Source of the DNA: Caecitellus pseudoparvulus
Lineage: Eukaryota > Bigyra: Bicosoecida
Assembly (NCBI GenBank): GCA_965644315.1
Contig: CBFFRQ010000212.1
Location: 62,001 to 126,000 of the forward strand
Length of the DNA stretch: 64,000 nt
Reading direction: 5' to 3'
This document shows positions 18,055-27,097 of this stretch, piece by piece. The stretch's first letter is position 1; every line of letters starts with the position of its first letter. The position numbers were made by a program, and so were the translations under genes. The notes beneath the pieces were generated by a model, which was not told the origin of the DNA, did not search any database, and saw only the letters and a program-made list of their open reading frames with translations.

Positions 18055-18609
18055 TCCGTCCCCAGTTCCCCAGAGAGGGCGCGCGCGTTCGATCACCTCC
18101 TGGCGGAGGCAGTCCGAGGAAAAGGCCGTGTGCTCTCGACCCAGGACGGGGCGGACATAACCGCAGCGTTGAAGGCGCACACCGGGGTCGGCCTCGGAGG
18201 CCTGCGGTCAGGCTGCCACAGGTTCTGGGTCCAGCAAGGGCTCCCAGCAGCGGCCATCCACCAACAGGGAGGGTGGGCCCCGACCTCGAACGTTCCCAGC
18301 CTCTACTACTGGGGGCGGTCCGGGGTAGGGTACAGTCTGCTGCGGGACGCCATGCGGGGCAACAGGCGGCCCAGTCAGGACTCGGGTCGCAGCGAGGCTT
18401 CCTCACGGACAGGGGGCACAACACAGTGGGGGGGTACTCAGAGGACCGGGTCCCTGAGCTCCACCCCTCCGTCCGGCACCGCACGGCCAAGGAGAGGAGA
18501 GGATTGCCCTCCCCGGCGTCCACCAATGGCCAACACCGGTCAGTGGCCCCCCTGGGGGGGGGAGGGGGGGCAAGATGCAAGGGTAAACGATGTGAGATGT
18601 ACGCCTTAA
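18055..18609 (+). pseudogene. Probable tyrosine recombinase C-terminal remnant
   Basis: A GC-rich frame is open from 18055 to a stop at 18607-18609. It contains a segment ordered like the catalytic half of tyrosine recombinases of DIRS/Ngaro/Crypton elements: LGGLRSG (the Arg box, with the usual first His replaced by Gly), then GLPAAAIHQQGGW, then PSLYYWG with candidate nucleophile Tyr. There is no upstream half; the frame is stopped by TGA at 18052 next to the palindrome. It may be the 3' part of a retroelement that landed beside the PLV. Weak match by eye. Confidence 0.35.
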
Positions 18610-18784
18610 CACCTTGGGGCCACCGGGTACGGGAACCCGCCGACTGCAGCACGCCGGTGCCGAGCGCGGGGTCACCGTGGTGTCGGGCGATCTGGCAAGG
18701 ATGCATTGACAACAATGCATTCTAATACCACACCACCCGCTCGAGCGTTCAGCAGAACTTCCCTGAGCCGGAGAGTCGTACATT

Positions 18785-19414
18785 TTGTTCCATGCATTTT
18801 CTGGCAAGTCGCACACCAGCACCTCTCGCCCTCTCTCTGCCGCCTCGAGTTGCAAAGAGAGTGCCGAGTACTGGTATCCGTCCTGGGAGGACGCTCAGGG
18901 CGAGTGCCTCACCCTGCAAGAGGTGAGGCGCCGCCAGAGCGAACGCTTCGCTGCGGTCCAGGACTTTTCTTCCATGGACACCCCCTTTGAATTTTTGAAG
19001 CTACTGGCGTCTTTCAAGGAGCAGTCTCTCCGAAGAGATCATGCGAAGCAAATCGGCAGTCCACTCGAGCCATCCGACACGCGCACGATGGAGGCGTTGC
19101 AGGCCATGTTGGACATCGCCAGAGAGCTGCTCGGAGTACTTCGCGACCACGCATACAGCCTTGCGCGAGATGTGCCGCAGCTTCCAGTGGACGCGAAGTG
19201 GCATACGCTAGGTTGCCCGCAGCTGTACATCGTTGCTGCCGTGCTAGGGCCGATGTGGACCTACCTGCGAGGGGAGGACGGCTGCGCCATAAGCTGGGGC
19301 TTCGTCACGAGGGCATTCCGGGACTCAATGATGAAATGCCAGGAGAACCTGGCGGAGAAGATAAAAGAGCGCGTTGAAGAGGCCCTGCATGCACGTTCAC
19401 TCCCTGTTGCTGTT
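18785..19414 (+). pseudogene. Unidentified GC-rich ORF, left part, interrupted by virophage
   Basis: An open frame of about 210 codons whose true start is unclear (the frame begins with TTG; an upstream exon is possible). The protein is helical, with WYPSWEDAQGE, MLDIARELLGVLRDH and an amphipathic end EKIKERVEEALHARS. No family recognised. The virophage is inserted exactly between two codons of this frame (after GTT at 19412-19414). Reading resumes in frame at 42586 for 41 codons to a stop. The gene may be host or belong to another mobile element. Confidence 0.45.
19410..19414. repeat. Target-site duplication CTGTT (left copy)
   Basis: CTGTT directly precedes the first base of the left terminal inverted repeat and is repeated right after the right one (42581-42585). 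Five to six bp duplications are typical of rve-integrase insertions of Polinton/virophage type. Confidence 0.85.
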
Positions 19415-19998
19415 GGGGGACAATAAATCCATAAATGAATTTATGAGCGATATGTCTCAACTGCTGCCGCAGTTTGCGACTAAAAACAGATATATTTTTA
19501 TACTATATTTTTAGACTATATCTATAAATATTATTCTTAGATATATTTATATTATATCTATAACACTTATTAGACACTATCCCTATAAAAACAATCTCTT
19601 ATAAACCCTTTAATATATTTTTTACTTACTTTTTACTACTATTTTATAAGTGTTATCTTAAGGGTTATCACTACAATAAATAGAAATAATATAAAAAATA
19701 TAATAAATATATATATATATATTTTTTCTGAGACTATTCTTAGCCCTTATCTGACAATCAGTCAAAACAAAATTGAAGCAATCAACCATCCATCCAAACA
19801 CCCTATTTTAGAAACAATCAAAGGAGGCGAAATGACAAAATAAAAAGATACATTTTAAATCACTTATTCATATATCATTTAACACTAAATCCATTATAAC
19901 CCTTAACACTTAATCACTAAATCACTTAATCACTAAATCAGACATAGCGTGGGGCGTGTGCGAATATATAATAAAAAACACTCTCTCACATTTTAAAA
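19415..19998 (+). repeat. Left terminal inverted repeat, 584 bp
   Basis: Begins GGGGGACAATAAATCC and ends CACATTTTAAAA. It matches the reverse complement of 41997-42580 with no net indel and one mismatch noticed (T near 19856 against G). It includes a palindromic tip (ATAAATGAATTTAT, 19431-19444), a TA run and two tandem copies of CACTTAATCACTAAAT (19907-19938). No gene is seen in it. Confidence 0.95.
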
Positions 19999-20098
19999 TA
20001 TAAAATATGAAAATCATAAAAATATATCTATGATAAAATATCTAAGAAAATTTCAAAAATCTCTAGAAAAAAAAATTCTAAAATAAAAAAATATGTTT

Positions 20099-20131
20099 AA
20101 AGAAAAAATATTTTATCTAGTATATTATATA
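20099..20131 (+). promoter_or_regulatory. TCTAG leader/promoter of SF3 helicase gene
   Basis: AAAGAAAAAATATTTTATCTAG followed by TATATTATATAATG. Nearly the same 37-nt leader is found upstream of 22205 and 23099 and, with TTTAG for TCTAG, in front of the minus-strand gene starting at 41960. The TCTA core in an AT-rich setting is the motif reported for CroV late genes and mavirus genes. Confidence 0.65.
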
Positions 20132-21853
20132 ATGGATATTCAACAACCAAAATTCGCAATTGATAAACTTATTAAAATGTATGAAGAAGAAGCAATAGAA
20201 GACTTAATAAAAAAAGCACGTAATAAGAATATAACAGATGATGATTTATTATTAAAATGTAAAGACTATATATCTAAAACCATTTTTAAATGTGAAGATG
20301 CCGAAAAATACATAGTTAATGATAAATTCATATCTGATAAAATTTTTAATAAAAAATTACAAGTGTTCCCTAAGCCTTTAAAGTATTGGTTCAAAAATTC
20401 ATATATTGGATTTAAAAAAGCAGTTGTTAAATTTCATCACGAAGAATTAAAAGAAAACGAATTTAACTTATTACCACCTCTCAAATTTAAACCTGAACCA
20501 TACGAACAAACATCAGACGATTTAAAAGAGAAAGTTGATTATTTATTAAAAAATTATTTCTTACGTGTCTTATCAAATGGAAACGAGGAGAATTATAATT
20601 ATTTAATTAAATGGATAGCTAATATGGTTCAAGGTAATAAAAATACGTCTATGATAGTTTTAAAAGGTCCTGAAGGTTGCGGTAAATCTACATTAATTAG
20701 ATTTATTGAAGATATGCTAGGGCTTAAGAATGTTATTAATTCATCATCTCAACCACTAATTGAAAAATTTAATATGGAACTAATGGCTAAAGTTTGCGTA
20801 TACTTTGAAGAACTCACAGGAGGAACAACAAGAGGACAAAAAGCAGCAGCAGCAGCAAGACTAAGAGATTATATCACGAATCCATATTTAAACTATGAAG
20901 AGAAAAATAAAAACCCATTAGAAAATATTAAGAATGTTTCAAATTTTATTTCTCTATCAAATGAATATTACGCAATTAAAGACGACCAAGGCAGACGATA
21001 TTTTATTTTAGATATTGACTCAAGCTTATTAGGCAATAATGAATACTGGGATAATATTCATAATAATTATGTTCATAATGAAAAAATTTCAAAAGCATTA
21101 TTTAATTTTTTTAGTAGTGTTGATATTTCAGATTTTCAACCACTTAAAATGCCTATAACTGATTCAAAAATTAAAGCTCATTTAAAATCTTTTGACCCTT
21201 ATATATCATTCATAAGAGAAAAATATTTATTTAAAAATAAAGGAATAGAAAAAATAAAATGTAGAGATTTATTTTTAAAATATGCCACCTATTATGAAAA
21301 GGTATATAAAGAAACTATAAACACTAAATCACGTAAAACATCAGTTTTTTTCTATGATAGGTTAGAACATTGGGGGATAAAAAAATATTCTAAAAAATTA
21401 GACGGTTGTAATATTTATAAAATTTCATTTGAGGAATTAAAGAAAATATCAGAAAATTATAAATGGAACTTTAAATCAGACTATGAAGACGAAGAAGACG
21501 AAGAAGACGAAGAAGAAGACGAAGAAGAAATAGATTTTCAAGAAGAAGAAACAGAAAATAACCACAAACCAGATTATAAATATCAAGCGTTAAAATATAA
21601 AAAAATGTATGTAGAACAAGCACAAGAACTAAAAAAATTAAAGGAAGAATTAAGAGCGTTAAAATTAAATATTATTAAAAAAGAAGAGGATAAATACGAG
21701 GATGACAGCGAAGATGAAGACAGCGACGATGAAGAAGAGATAATAACTTTATCAGATAAACACCAGAAATTAAATAAAAGTTTAAGTAGTATGACAGCGG
21801 ATAAAATGTCTAAGAATTCAGAACCACAAGATTTATTTAAAATTTCAATATAA
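20132..21853 (+). CDS. SF3 (D5-like) helicase, 573 aa
   Basis: The start is set at ATG 20132, not the in-frame ATG at 20093. The 39 nt between them are the promoter leader that is repeated in front of other genes. A D5_N-like region precedes the superfamily-3 helicase core: Walker A GPEGCGKST near residue 178, Walker B KVCVYFEEL near 215, and sensor/Arg region FISLSNEYY...GRRYF near 275-292. No primase domain is visible at the N-terminus, unlike the helicase in the first element. The C-terminal 120 residues are a highly acidic tract (DEEDEEDEEEDEEE) plus coiled coil and another acidic tract. Expected to unwind DNA for the protein-primed polymerase. Confidence 0.85.
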   Translation: MDIQQPKFAIDKLIKMYEEEAIEDLIKKARNKNITDDDLLLKCKDYISKTIFKCEDAEKYIVNDKFISDKIFNKKLQVFPKPLKYWFKNSYIGFKKAVVKFHHEELKENEFNLLPPLKFKPEPYEQTSDDLKEKVDYLLKNYFLRVLSNGNEENYNYLIKWIANMVQGNKNTSMIVLKGPEGCGKSTLIRFIEDMLGLKNVINSSSQPLIEKFNMELMAKVCVYFEELTGGTTRGQKAAAAARLRDYITNPYLNYEEKNKNPLENIKNVSNFISLSNEYYAIKDDQGRRYFILDIDSSLLGNNEYWDNIHNNYVHNEKISKALFNFFSSVDISDFQPLKMPITDSKIKAHLKSFDPYISFIREKYLFKNKGIEKIKCRDLFLKYATYYEKVYKETINTKSRKTSVFFYDRLEHWGIKKYSKKLDGCNIYKISFEELKKISENYKWNFKSDYEDEEDEEDEEEDEEEIDFQEEETENNHKPDYKYQALKYKKMYVEQAQELKKLKEELRALKLNIIKKEEDKYEDDSEDEDSDDEEEIITLSDKHQKLNKSLSSMTADKMSKNSEPQDLFKISI

Positions 21854-21895
21854 GATTTTTAATATTTAAGAAAAATAATTTTCTATATTCAATTA

Positions 21896-22144
21896 ATGAA
21901 TATTGAAAATTCTTTAAAACCAGAATCAGGAGAAAAGAAAATAACACCATCAAAAGAACCAGAAAAAGTCAAAGAATATAATAAGAAATATTACGAAAAA
22001 AACAAAGACCGAATTTTAAAACAAATGAACCGGGTTATAAGGTGTGATATTTGCGATAAAGACGTTAAATTTTATAATTACCCTAAACACTGCCGAGGAT
22101 TAAAGCATAAACACTTAAAGATAATGAAAGCTTTTGAAAATTAA
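21896..22144 (+). CDS. Small C2H2-type zinc-finger protein, 82 aa
   Basis: An N-terminal basic helix (VKEYNKKYYEKNKDR) is followed by a zinc finger, C-DI-C then YNYPKHCRGLKHKH (CxxC...H...H). The combination of repeat-like basic helix and one finger is common in small proteins of giant viruses and PLVs. It probably binds nucleic acid. TTCTATATTC 8-14 nt upstream of the ATG gives a TCTA promoter core. Confidence 0.7.
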   Translation: MNIENSLKPESGEKKITPSKEPEKVKEYNKKYYEKNKDRILKQMNRVIRCDICDKDVKFYNYPKHCRGLKHKHLKIMKAFEN

Positions 22145-22170
22145 AAAAATATCTAAATAAAATATGTTTA

Positions 22171-22204
22171 AAGAAAAAATATTTTATCTAGTATATTATA
22201 TATA
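22171..22204 (+). promoter_or_regulatory. TCTAG leader/promoter of W-repeat gene
   Basis: AAGAAAAAATATTTTATCTAG then TATATTATATATA before the ATG. The whole segment 22141-22207 recurs at 23036-23101 almost base for base, including a second upstream TCTA (ATATCTAAATAAA). Confidence 0.65.
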
Positions 22205-23038
22205 ATGGATTTTATGAATTTTTTTCAAGGTTCTTTATTTTCTAATTTAGAAAATAACAACGTATTTTATGATAGATATAAAAATAAATATAATATTGTT
22301 TGTATAAAATATGATATGAAAGATATTAAAGAAGACCCACATAATGAGAAATGGAATTATGATTTCGTTTCTGGATTAAAAGATTTAGATTTAAGCTTCG
22401 TCAAAGAATACCCCGATAAAGACTGGTGTTATTTCTCATTATCAAAACTAATAAAAAATAAAAAAGATTTTGAATTCGTGAAAAAATGTCCGGATAAAGA
22501 CTGGTATTATTTCTCATTATCAAAATTTATAAAAAATAAAGAAGATTTTGAATTCGTCAAAGAATACCCGGATAAAAATTGGGATTTTAAATATTTTTCA
22601 AATTTGAATTTTATAAATAGTAATATCATAAATTCTATTCATTCTGAGAAATGGAACAAAAACGAATTATTATTTAATGATAATTTTGATATAAGCTGGG
22701 TTAATGAATGTCAAAATATAAAATGGAAATTTGGATTAATAACATTATCTAGAAATTTTAATATAGAATGGTTATATAAATATCCACGTAAAAAATGGGA
22801 TATATCATCAATTGAAAAAAAGGATTGTTTCTTTTATGATTTAATATCAATTTTTCCACATTTCAAATGGTCTTCTAAAATACTAAACGATTATAAACAA
22901 ATTCAACAACATAAAGAAGAACATAAAATAAATTATAAAGAGGTATTAAATGAATTCTTAGCGGTGATTTATCATCCAGATAATGCGGAACGTTTAGGAT
23001 TATTTGATAATGTTTCAAAAGATGATTTTGAAAATTAA
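22205..23038 (+). CDS. W-repeat protein (PDKDW repeats), 277 aa
   Basis: Contains repeated segments of about 30-33 residues built around FVK(E/K)(Y/C)PDK(D/N)W, five to seven units in all, with later units more divergent (INECQNIKW, YKYPRKKW). It ends in a conserved block IYHPDNAERLGLFDNVSKDDF. Two paralogues lie at the other end of the element on the minus strand (41181, 40618). Trp-centred repeats of this look occur in giant-virus proteins of unknown role. Possible functions are protein-protein scaffold or interference with the helper virus (speculative). Confidence 0.65.
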   Translation: MDFMNFFQGSLFSNLENNNVFYDRYKNKYNIVCIKYDMKDIKEDPHNEKWNYDFVSGLKDLDLSFVKEYPDKDWCYFSLSKLIKNKKDFEFVKKCPDKDWYYFSLSKFIKNKEDFEFVKEYPDKNWDFKYFSNLNFINSNIINSIHSEKWNKNELLFNDNFDISWVNECQNIKWKFGLITLSRNFNIEWLYKYPRKKWDISSIEKKDCFFYDLISIFPHFKWSSKILNDYKQIQQHKEEHKINYKEVLNEFLAVIYHPDNAERLGLFDNVSKDDFEN

Positions 23039-23065
23039 AAAAATATCTAAATAAAATATGTTTAA

Positions 23066-23098
23066 AGAAAAAATATTTTATCTAGTATAATATATATA
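23066..23098 (+). promoter_or_regulatory. TCTAG leader/promoter of DNA polymerase gene
   Basis: Third near-identical copy of the AAGAAAAAATATTTTATCTAG leader, with TCTAG at 23081-23085, 14 nt before the ATG. Confidence 0.65.
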
Positions 23099-25054
23099 AT
23101 GGCTCAACAACAAAAACCCACATTCACACAAAGTGAAAATATAGCAGCTAAGACATTTAAAGCATTCAACCAGAAAACAAAGAAATATAAAGATGGAGAT
23201 TTAAAAATATCTTTATTTGGAGTTTCTGATAATGACGAAAGCGATTATTTAAATTTTGATGACACAATTGATAACCCTGAAGATTTAAAATATTATTCTC
23301 AGGCAGTAAGAGAGCAATTAAAGGGGACAACAATAAAAACCACTCAAAATTATTTAAATGTATTATCTAAACTAGCACAATATAAAAATTTAGATTATAA
23401 TATAAGCGTTTTATTTTCTATTGGATGGCGTAATATTTCCAATGGTTGGAAGAATCCAGGACAAAGAATCAAAATAAAAGATTTCTTTAATCAATACAAC
23501 GCACCAAATATTAAATATGTTTATGGTGTATGTATTACAACAAAACCACATATAGAAGCAGAAGAAGCAGAAGCAGGGGCGAACAGTGAATATAACGATT
23601 GTTTATATTTATCTATCAGGCGAGTAATAGGGCAAGACAGGATGAAACCTTTTACAACTGCGGGACGTTTAAAGAATTTTTTAAATTTAGATAGAAAAGA
23701 TAAAGTGCCATTAAAGGACATTTCAAAAATAGAAGATAAATTAAATATTAATATTAATATTTATGGTTTTGAGAATCCTATTTTATCAACCAAATCAAAC
23801 TCACAAACAGTTAATTTACAATACAAAGACGGACATTTAAAAAATAAATATAATAAAAGAAAAGGATTATCAGGAATCAAAAAACATAAATCAGATTTAA
23901 AAATTATCATATATCAGGAAAATTTAGATTTCATTATTTATTATGATGGAATCACAGAAGAAAAGACCGATAAGATAACCTTTTATAAAGACATCTATAA
24001 AAAACATTTTCATTTTTACCAATCCAACACAAAGAATGATATTAAATCAGAGTATGAAAAATATAAGAATGATATTAACGAAATTAAAAAAGATGTTGAT
24101 ATATTAAAATTCAAATCAATCTCAGATTTTATTAAAAATGAATGTTATTATATTTCTCAAAAATTAAACATTGAACCTTTAGAAAATCCATTAGAAATCC
24201 ATTTTTTAAATAAATGTTTCAGTGGTGGTTTAATCCATTGTAAGAAAGGAAAATATAAAAATGTTAAATGTTATGATATTAACAGCCAATATCCCTATAT
24301 TTTACAACATCAACATTTTTTAATGCCAACTAAAACAGGCAAATTTGAGAAATTAACAGAAACTCCAAAGTTTTATAGATTTGGAATTTATAGAGCAAGA
24401 ATAACAGGAAAAATAGACGATGCCTTATTTAATGTGAAACAATCTAATTTTTACACTAGCTATGAATTAACCAGAGCAAAAGAACTAAATTATAATATTG
24501 AATTAATCCAAGATGGAAGATATAATTTTTTATTCTATGATTCTAAAAGCCGTGTTAATGGTTCAATGGTGTTTAAAGATTATATTAAAAAGATGATAAC
24601 ATTAAAACAAACCTTTAAAAATAATCAAATCCCTAAGATGTTATTAAATCGTTTATGGGGTTTGTTATGTTCTAAGAATTTTAAAATAACATCATTAAAA
24701 ACATATAATCAAAGTATAAACAATATTAATTTTATCCATCCTTCTAATGATAATAAAGAATATGTAGTAAATTACAGCCCAGATAATCCATTTAATACCG
24801 ATTTAAGCCGCTTAAGTTGCTTTCTCACAGCTAAAGGGCGTGTTTTAATATCTTCAATAATTGAAAAATACGTAAAAGACACAAGTAAAATATATAGAAT
24901 TCACACAGACGGATTTATAACCGATAAAAACATTATCATTAATAAAATTAAAGGATTAGGAAAAGATGAATTAAGTAATAATGAACTAGGAGGATTAAAA
25001 ATAGAATATGAAAAAGATAAAATCAAAATAGTTAATGTTAATAAAATAATCTAA
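23099..25054 (+). CDS. Protein-primed family B DNA polymerase, 651 aa
   Basis: Replicates the linear element from a protein primer. Motif A is YDINSQYPY near residue 393, motif B is KMLLNRLWGLL near 514, and motif C is YRIHTDGF near 600, where His replaces the first Asp of the usual DTD(S). The N-terminal third has a segment YNDCLYLSIRRVIG resembling the NDC(F/L) block of Polinton-type polymerases. A classical 3'-5' exonuclease set is not obvious by eye. The length agrees with mavirus-type pPolB. It is preceded by a shared TCTAG leader and followed closely by the fusion gene at 25091. Confidence 0.85.
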   Translation: MAQQQKPTFTQSENIAAKTFKAFNQKTKKYKDGDLKISLFGVSDNDESDYLNFDDTIDNPEDLKYYSQAVREQLKGTTIKTTQNYLNVLSKLAQYKNLDYNISVLFSIGWRNISNGWKNPGQRIKIKDFFNQYNAPNIKYVYGVCITTKPHIEAEEAEAGANSEYNDCLYLSIRRVIGQDRMKPFTTAGRLKNFLNLDRKDKVPLKDISKIEDKLNININIYGFENPILSTKSNSQTVNLQYKDGHLKNKYNKRKGLSGIKKHKSDLKIIIYQENLDFIIYYDGITEEKTDKITFYKDIYKKHFHFYQSNTKNDIKSEYEKYKNDINEIKKDVDILKFKSISDFIKNECYYISQKLNIEPLENPLEIHFLNKCFSGGLIHCKKGKYKNVKCYDINSQYPYILQHQHFLMPTKTGKFEKLTETPKFYRFGIYRARITGKIDDALFNVKQSNFYTSYELTRAKELNYNIELIQDGRYNFLFYDSKSRVNGSMVFKDYIKKMITLKQTFKNNQIPKMLLNRLWGLLCSKNFKITSLKTYNQSINNINFIHPSNDNKEYVVNYSPDNPFNTDLSRLSCFLTAKGRVLISSIIEKYVKDTSKIYRIHTDGFITDKNIIINKIKGLGKDELSNNELGGLKIEYEKDKIKIVNVNKII

Positions 25055-25090
25055 AAATACTATAAAGAATCTAACAAAAGATTTTTTATA

Positions 25091-27097
25091 ATGTTATTTA
25101 ATATGAACTTGAATAAATTGAAAAAACAGGATTTAAAAGAGTTTTTTAAATATCAATATGGAAAATATCCACCCTCAAATTTTAAAAAGAAAGATATTAT
25201 AACAGTTTTAAGCCACGACATACAAACAGGAGCAGGAATAAAAGATTTTTTCAGAAGCAAAGCAAATTCAACATTTTCATTTTTAAAGAAAGGTTATAAC
25301 AAGGTAAAAGACACATTTAAACCAGTTCAAAAAATAGAAGATACAATAACAAAGCCTTTTGATTATAGAACACGTTTAACAAATGAAAGCAGACGAACAT
25401 TAGAAGAAGTAGGAGATAAAGTAATTAATAATATAACAATTATAAAAACACCAGTAAATAAAACGTTAGTCAGTATTTTAGATAAATTATCATTTGGATA
25501 TTTTAAACGATTAATGGAAAATCACGGATTTGATAAATTTTTTCATTTAGCCTTAGTTTTATCAATAGATGGGCGATATGTTATTTTAGAGAAACTAGCC
25601 GAGGTTAATATATCATTCAATTATAAAAAGTCATATACAGAATTAAGCGAGGCAACAACAGTTGAAAACTATAAAGGAGGTTTAACATTAAATCAAATGG
25701 TGAATAAAACCCGAGAATTTATGGGCGATAAATTATTTTTTGACTATGACGCCTTCACTAATAATTGTCAAAATTTTATTATGTCAGTATTAACGGCAAA
25801 CGGGCTTGACAACCAAAGAAATAAAGAATTTGTTTTTCAGGATATTAAAGAGATTTATAATGAATTAGAAAAGAAAGCGTCTTATTTATCACCTTTCGCT
25901 AAAATGACAACACGTTTAGGGGCTTGGTGGAATAAACTAACAGGAGCCGGAAAAAATCAAGCTGATATATTAACAAAGAAAAAACCTATAAACTATGGAA
26001 TAGAAACAAACGAAATTATTAAAATGTTATCATTCAATTATAAAAATGTTGAAGTTATGGGCTCATCAGCTATTAAGGCTACTTTATATCCTTCTGATTT
26101 TGATTTATACGAGGTTATAAAGGTTAAAAACTTAAAAGATTTAGAAAATAAATTTCAAGATAAAGTATTAAAAATAGTTCAATCTAAAAATATATATTTA
26201 GGCGATGTTAAAATAGGAGAGTTTCCAGAATTTAAAATTTTAAACAATGATATATATTATAAAAACGGGCGATTAATAGGATATAACCAAAAACAAATTA
26301 AGAAAGATATAAAAGATAAATTATATTTTTTAACAAAACAAGAAAAACAAGAATTATTAAAACTCATTAAAGCAAAACCAACACCCGACGAATTAGATAT
26401 TATAAAAAATAAATTAAGATATCATATTTTAAGATGGACTCCAGAAGAAATATTGAACGGTTCTAAAGAATTATCAAAAAATAAATATATTAGTTTATTA
26501 GATGCTTTTAAAAGTGATGGATTATTTAAATTAGACGTTGTAGGATTTACCAGAAATAAATTTATTGACTTTTCTATAATCTATGAATTACGAGACGAGA
26601 AAACAAATAAAAGAATAAATAATTTTATGGTTAATGTGAAAGATAATTTAAACGACCAAATAAGAACATATAAAATAAAGGGTCAATATTTCAAAGCTCT
26701 AAAGCGTGAATACTCAAAATTAAAACATACTTTCACATATACAAAAAATAAAGAAACCAAAGAAAAAGCATTAAGAAGATTAAAAGAACTAACGGCATTT
26801 TTTAACGGTCAAGCAGGTATTATATATAGTGTTATTAATGATATTGAGGCGTTATTAAATGTTATGAAAATATCTAAAACTGAATATTCAAATAATGAAA
26901 AAATAATAAATGTTATAGAAAGTTTTATATATAGATTATCTAATATTTATTCTGTTAATGAATATTTAAGAAATGAAAAGAATATTTTATTAAGCATAAA
27001 AGCAATATTGAGACATCCTGATAATATGGAGGAAAACTTACAAGATTTACAAAATATATTATTTAAGATATTAAATAAATTTTCTAAATCTATATAA
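25091..27097 (+). CDS. Papain-fold (LRAT/NlpC-like) plus nucleotidyltransferase fusion, 668 aa
   Basis: The N-terminal 45 residues end at a TGAG motif (46-49). A basic amphipathic segment then follows (IKDFFRSKANSTFSFLKKGYNKVKDTF). Residues about 130-245 hold a permuted papain-like pattern: FDKFFHLALVL with His152 and FTNNCQNF with Cys226, as in LRAT/NlpC-P60 proteins. A second TGAG lies at 284-287. Residues about 305-540 look like a nucleotidyltransferase: MGSSAIKA at 323-330 followed by SDFDLYE (D336, D338) and a later LDVVGF. The C-terminus is helical. A multi-part virion protein cut by the protease is the best guess. Its stop overlaps the next ATG (TAATG). Confidence 0.6.
   Translation: MLFNMNLNKLKKQDLKEFFKYQYGKYPPSNFKKKDIITVLSHDIQTGAGIKDFFRSKANSTFSFLKKGYNKVKDTFKPVQKIEDTITKPFDYRTRLTNESRRTLEEVGDKVINNITIIKTPVNKTLVSILDKLSFGYFKRLMENHGFDKFFHLALVLSIDGRYVILEKLAEVNISFNYKKSYTELSEATTVENYKGGLTLNQMVNKTREFMGDKLFFDYDAFTNNCQNFIMSVLTANGLDNQRNKEFVFQDIKEIYNELEKKASYLSPFAKMTTRLGAWWNKLTGAGKNQADILTKKKPINYGIETNEIIKMLSFNYKNVEVMGSSAIKATLYPSDFDLYEVIKVKNLKDLENKFQDKVLKIVQSKNIYLGDVKIGEFPEFKILNNDIYYKNGRLIGYNQKQIKKDIKDKLYFLTKQEKQELLKLIKAKPTPDELDIIKNKLRYHILRWTPEEILNGSKELSKNKYISLLDAFKSDGLFKLDVVGFTRNKFIDFSIIYELRDEKTNKRINNFMVNVKDNLNDQIRTYKIKGQYFKALKREYSKLKHTFTYTKNKETKEKALRRLKELTAFFNGQAGIIYSVINDIEALLNVMKISKTEYSNNEKIINVIESFIYRLSNIYSVNEYLRNEKNILLSIKAILRHPDNMEENLQDLQNILFKILNKFSKSI

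Noticed and set aside
18024-18725. 233- and 240-codon overlapping ORFs on both strands in the GC-rich gap
   Set aside because: Low-complexity Pro/Gly/Arg content and no motif; the frame with the recombinase-like boxes is the only one with a recognisable pattern.
20093-20131. Upstream in-frame ATG extending the SF3 helicase by 13 codons
   Set aside because: These bases are the promoter leader found in near-identical form before 22205 and 23099, where it is non-coding. The start at 20132 is preferred.
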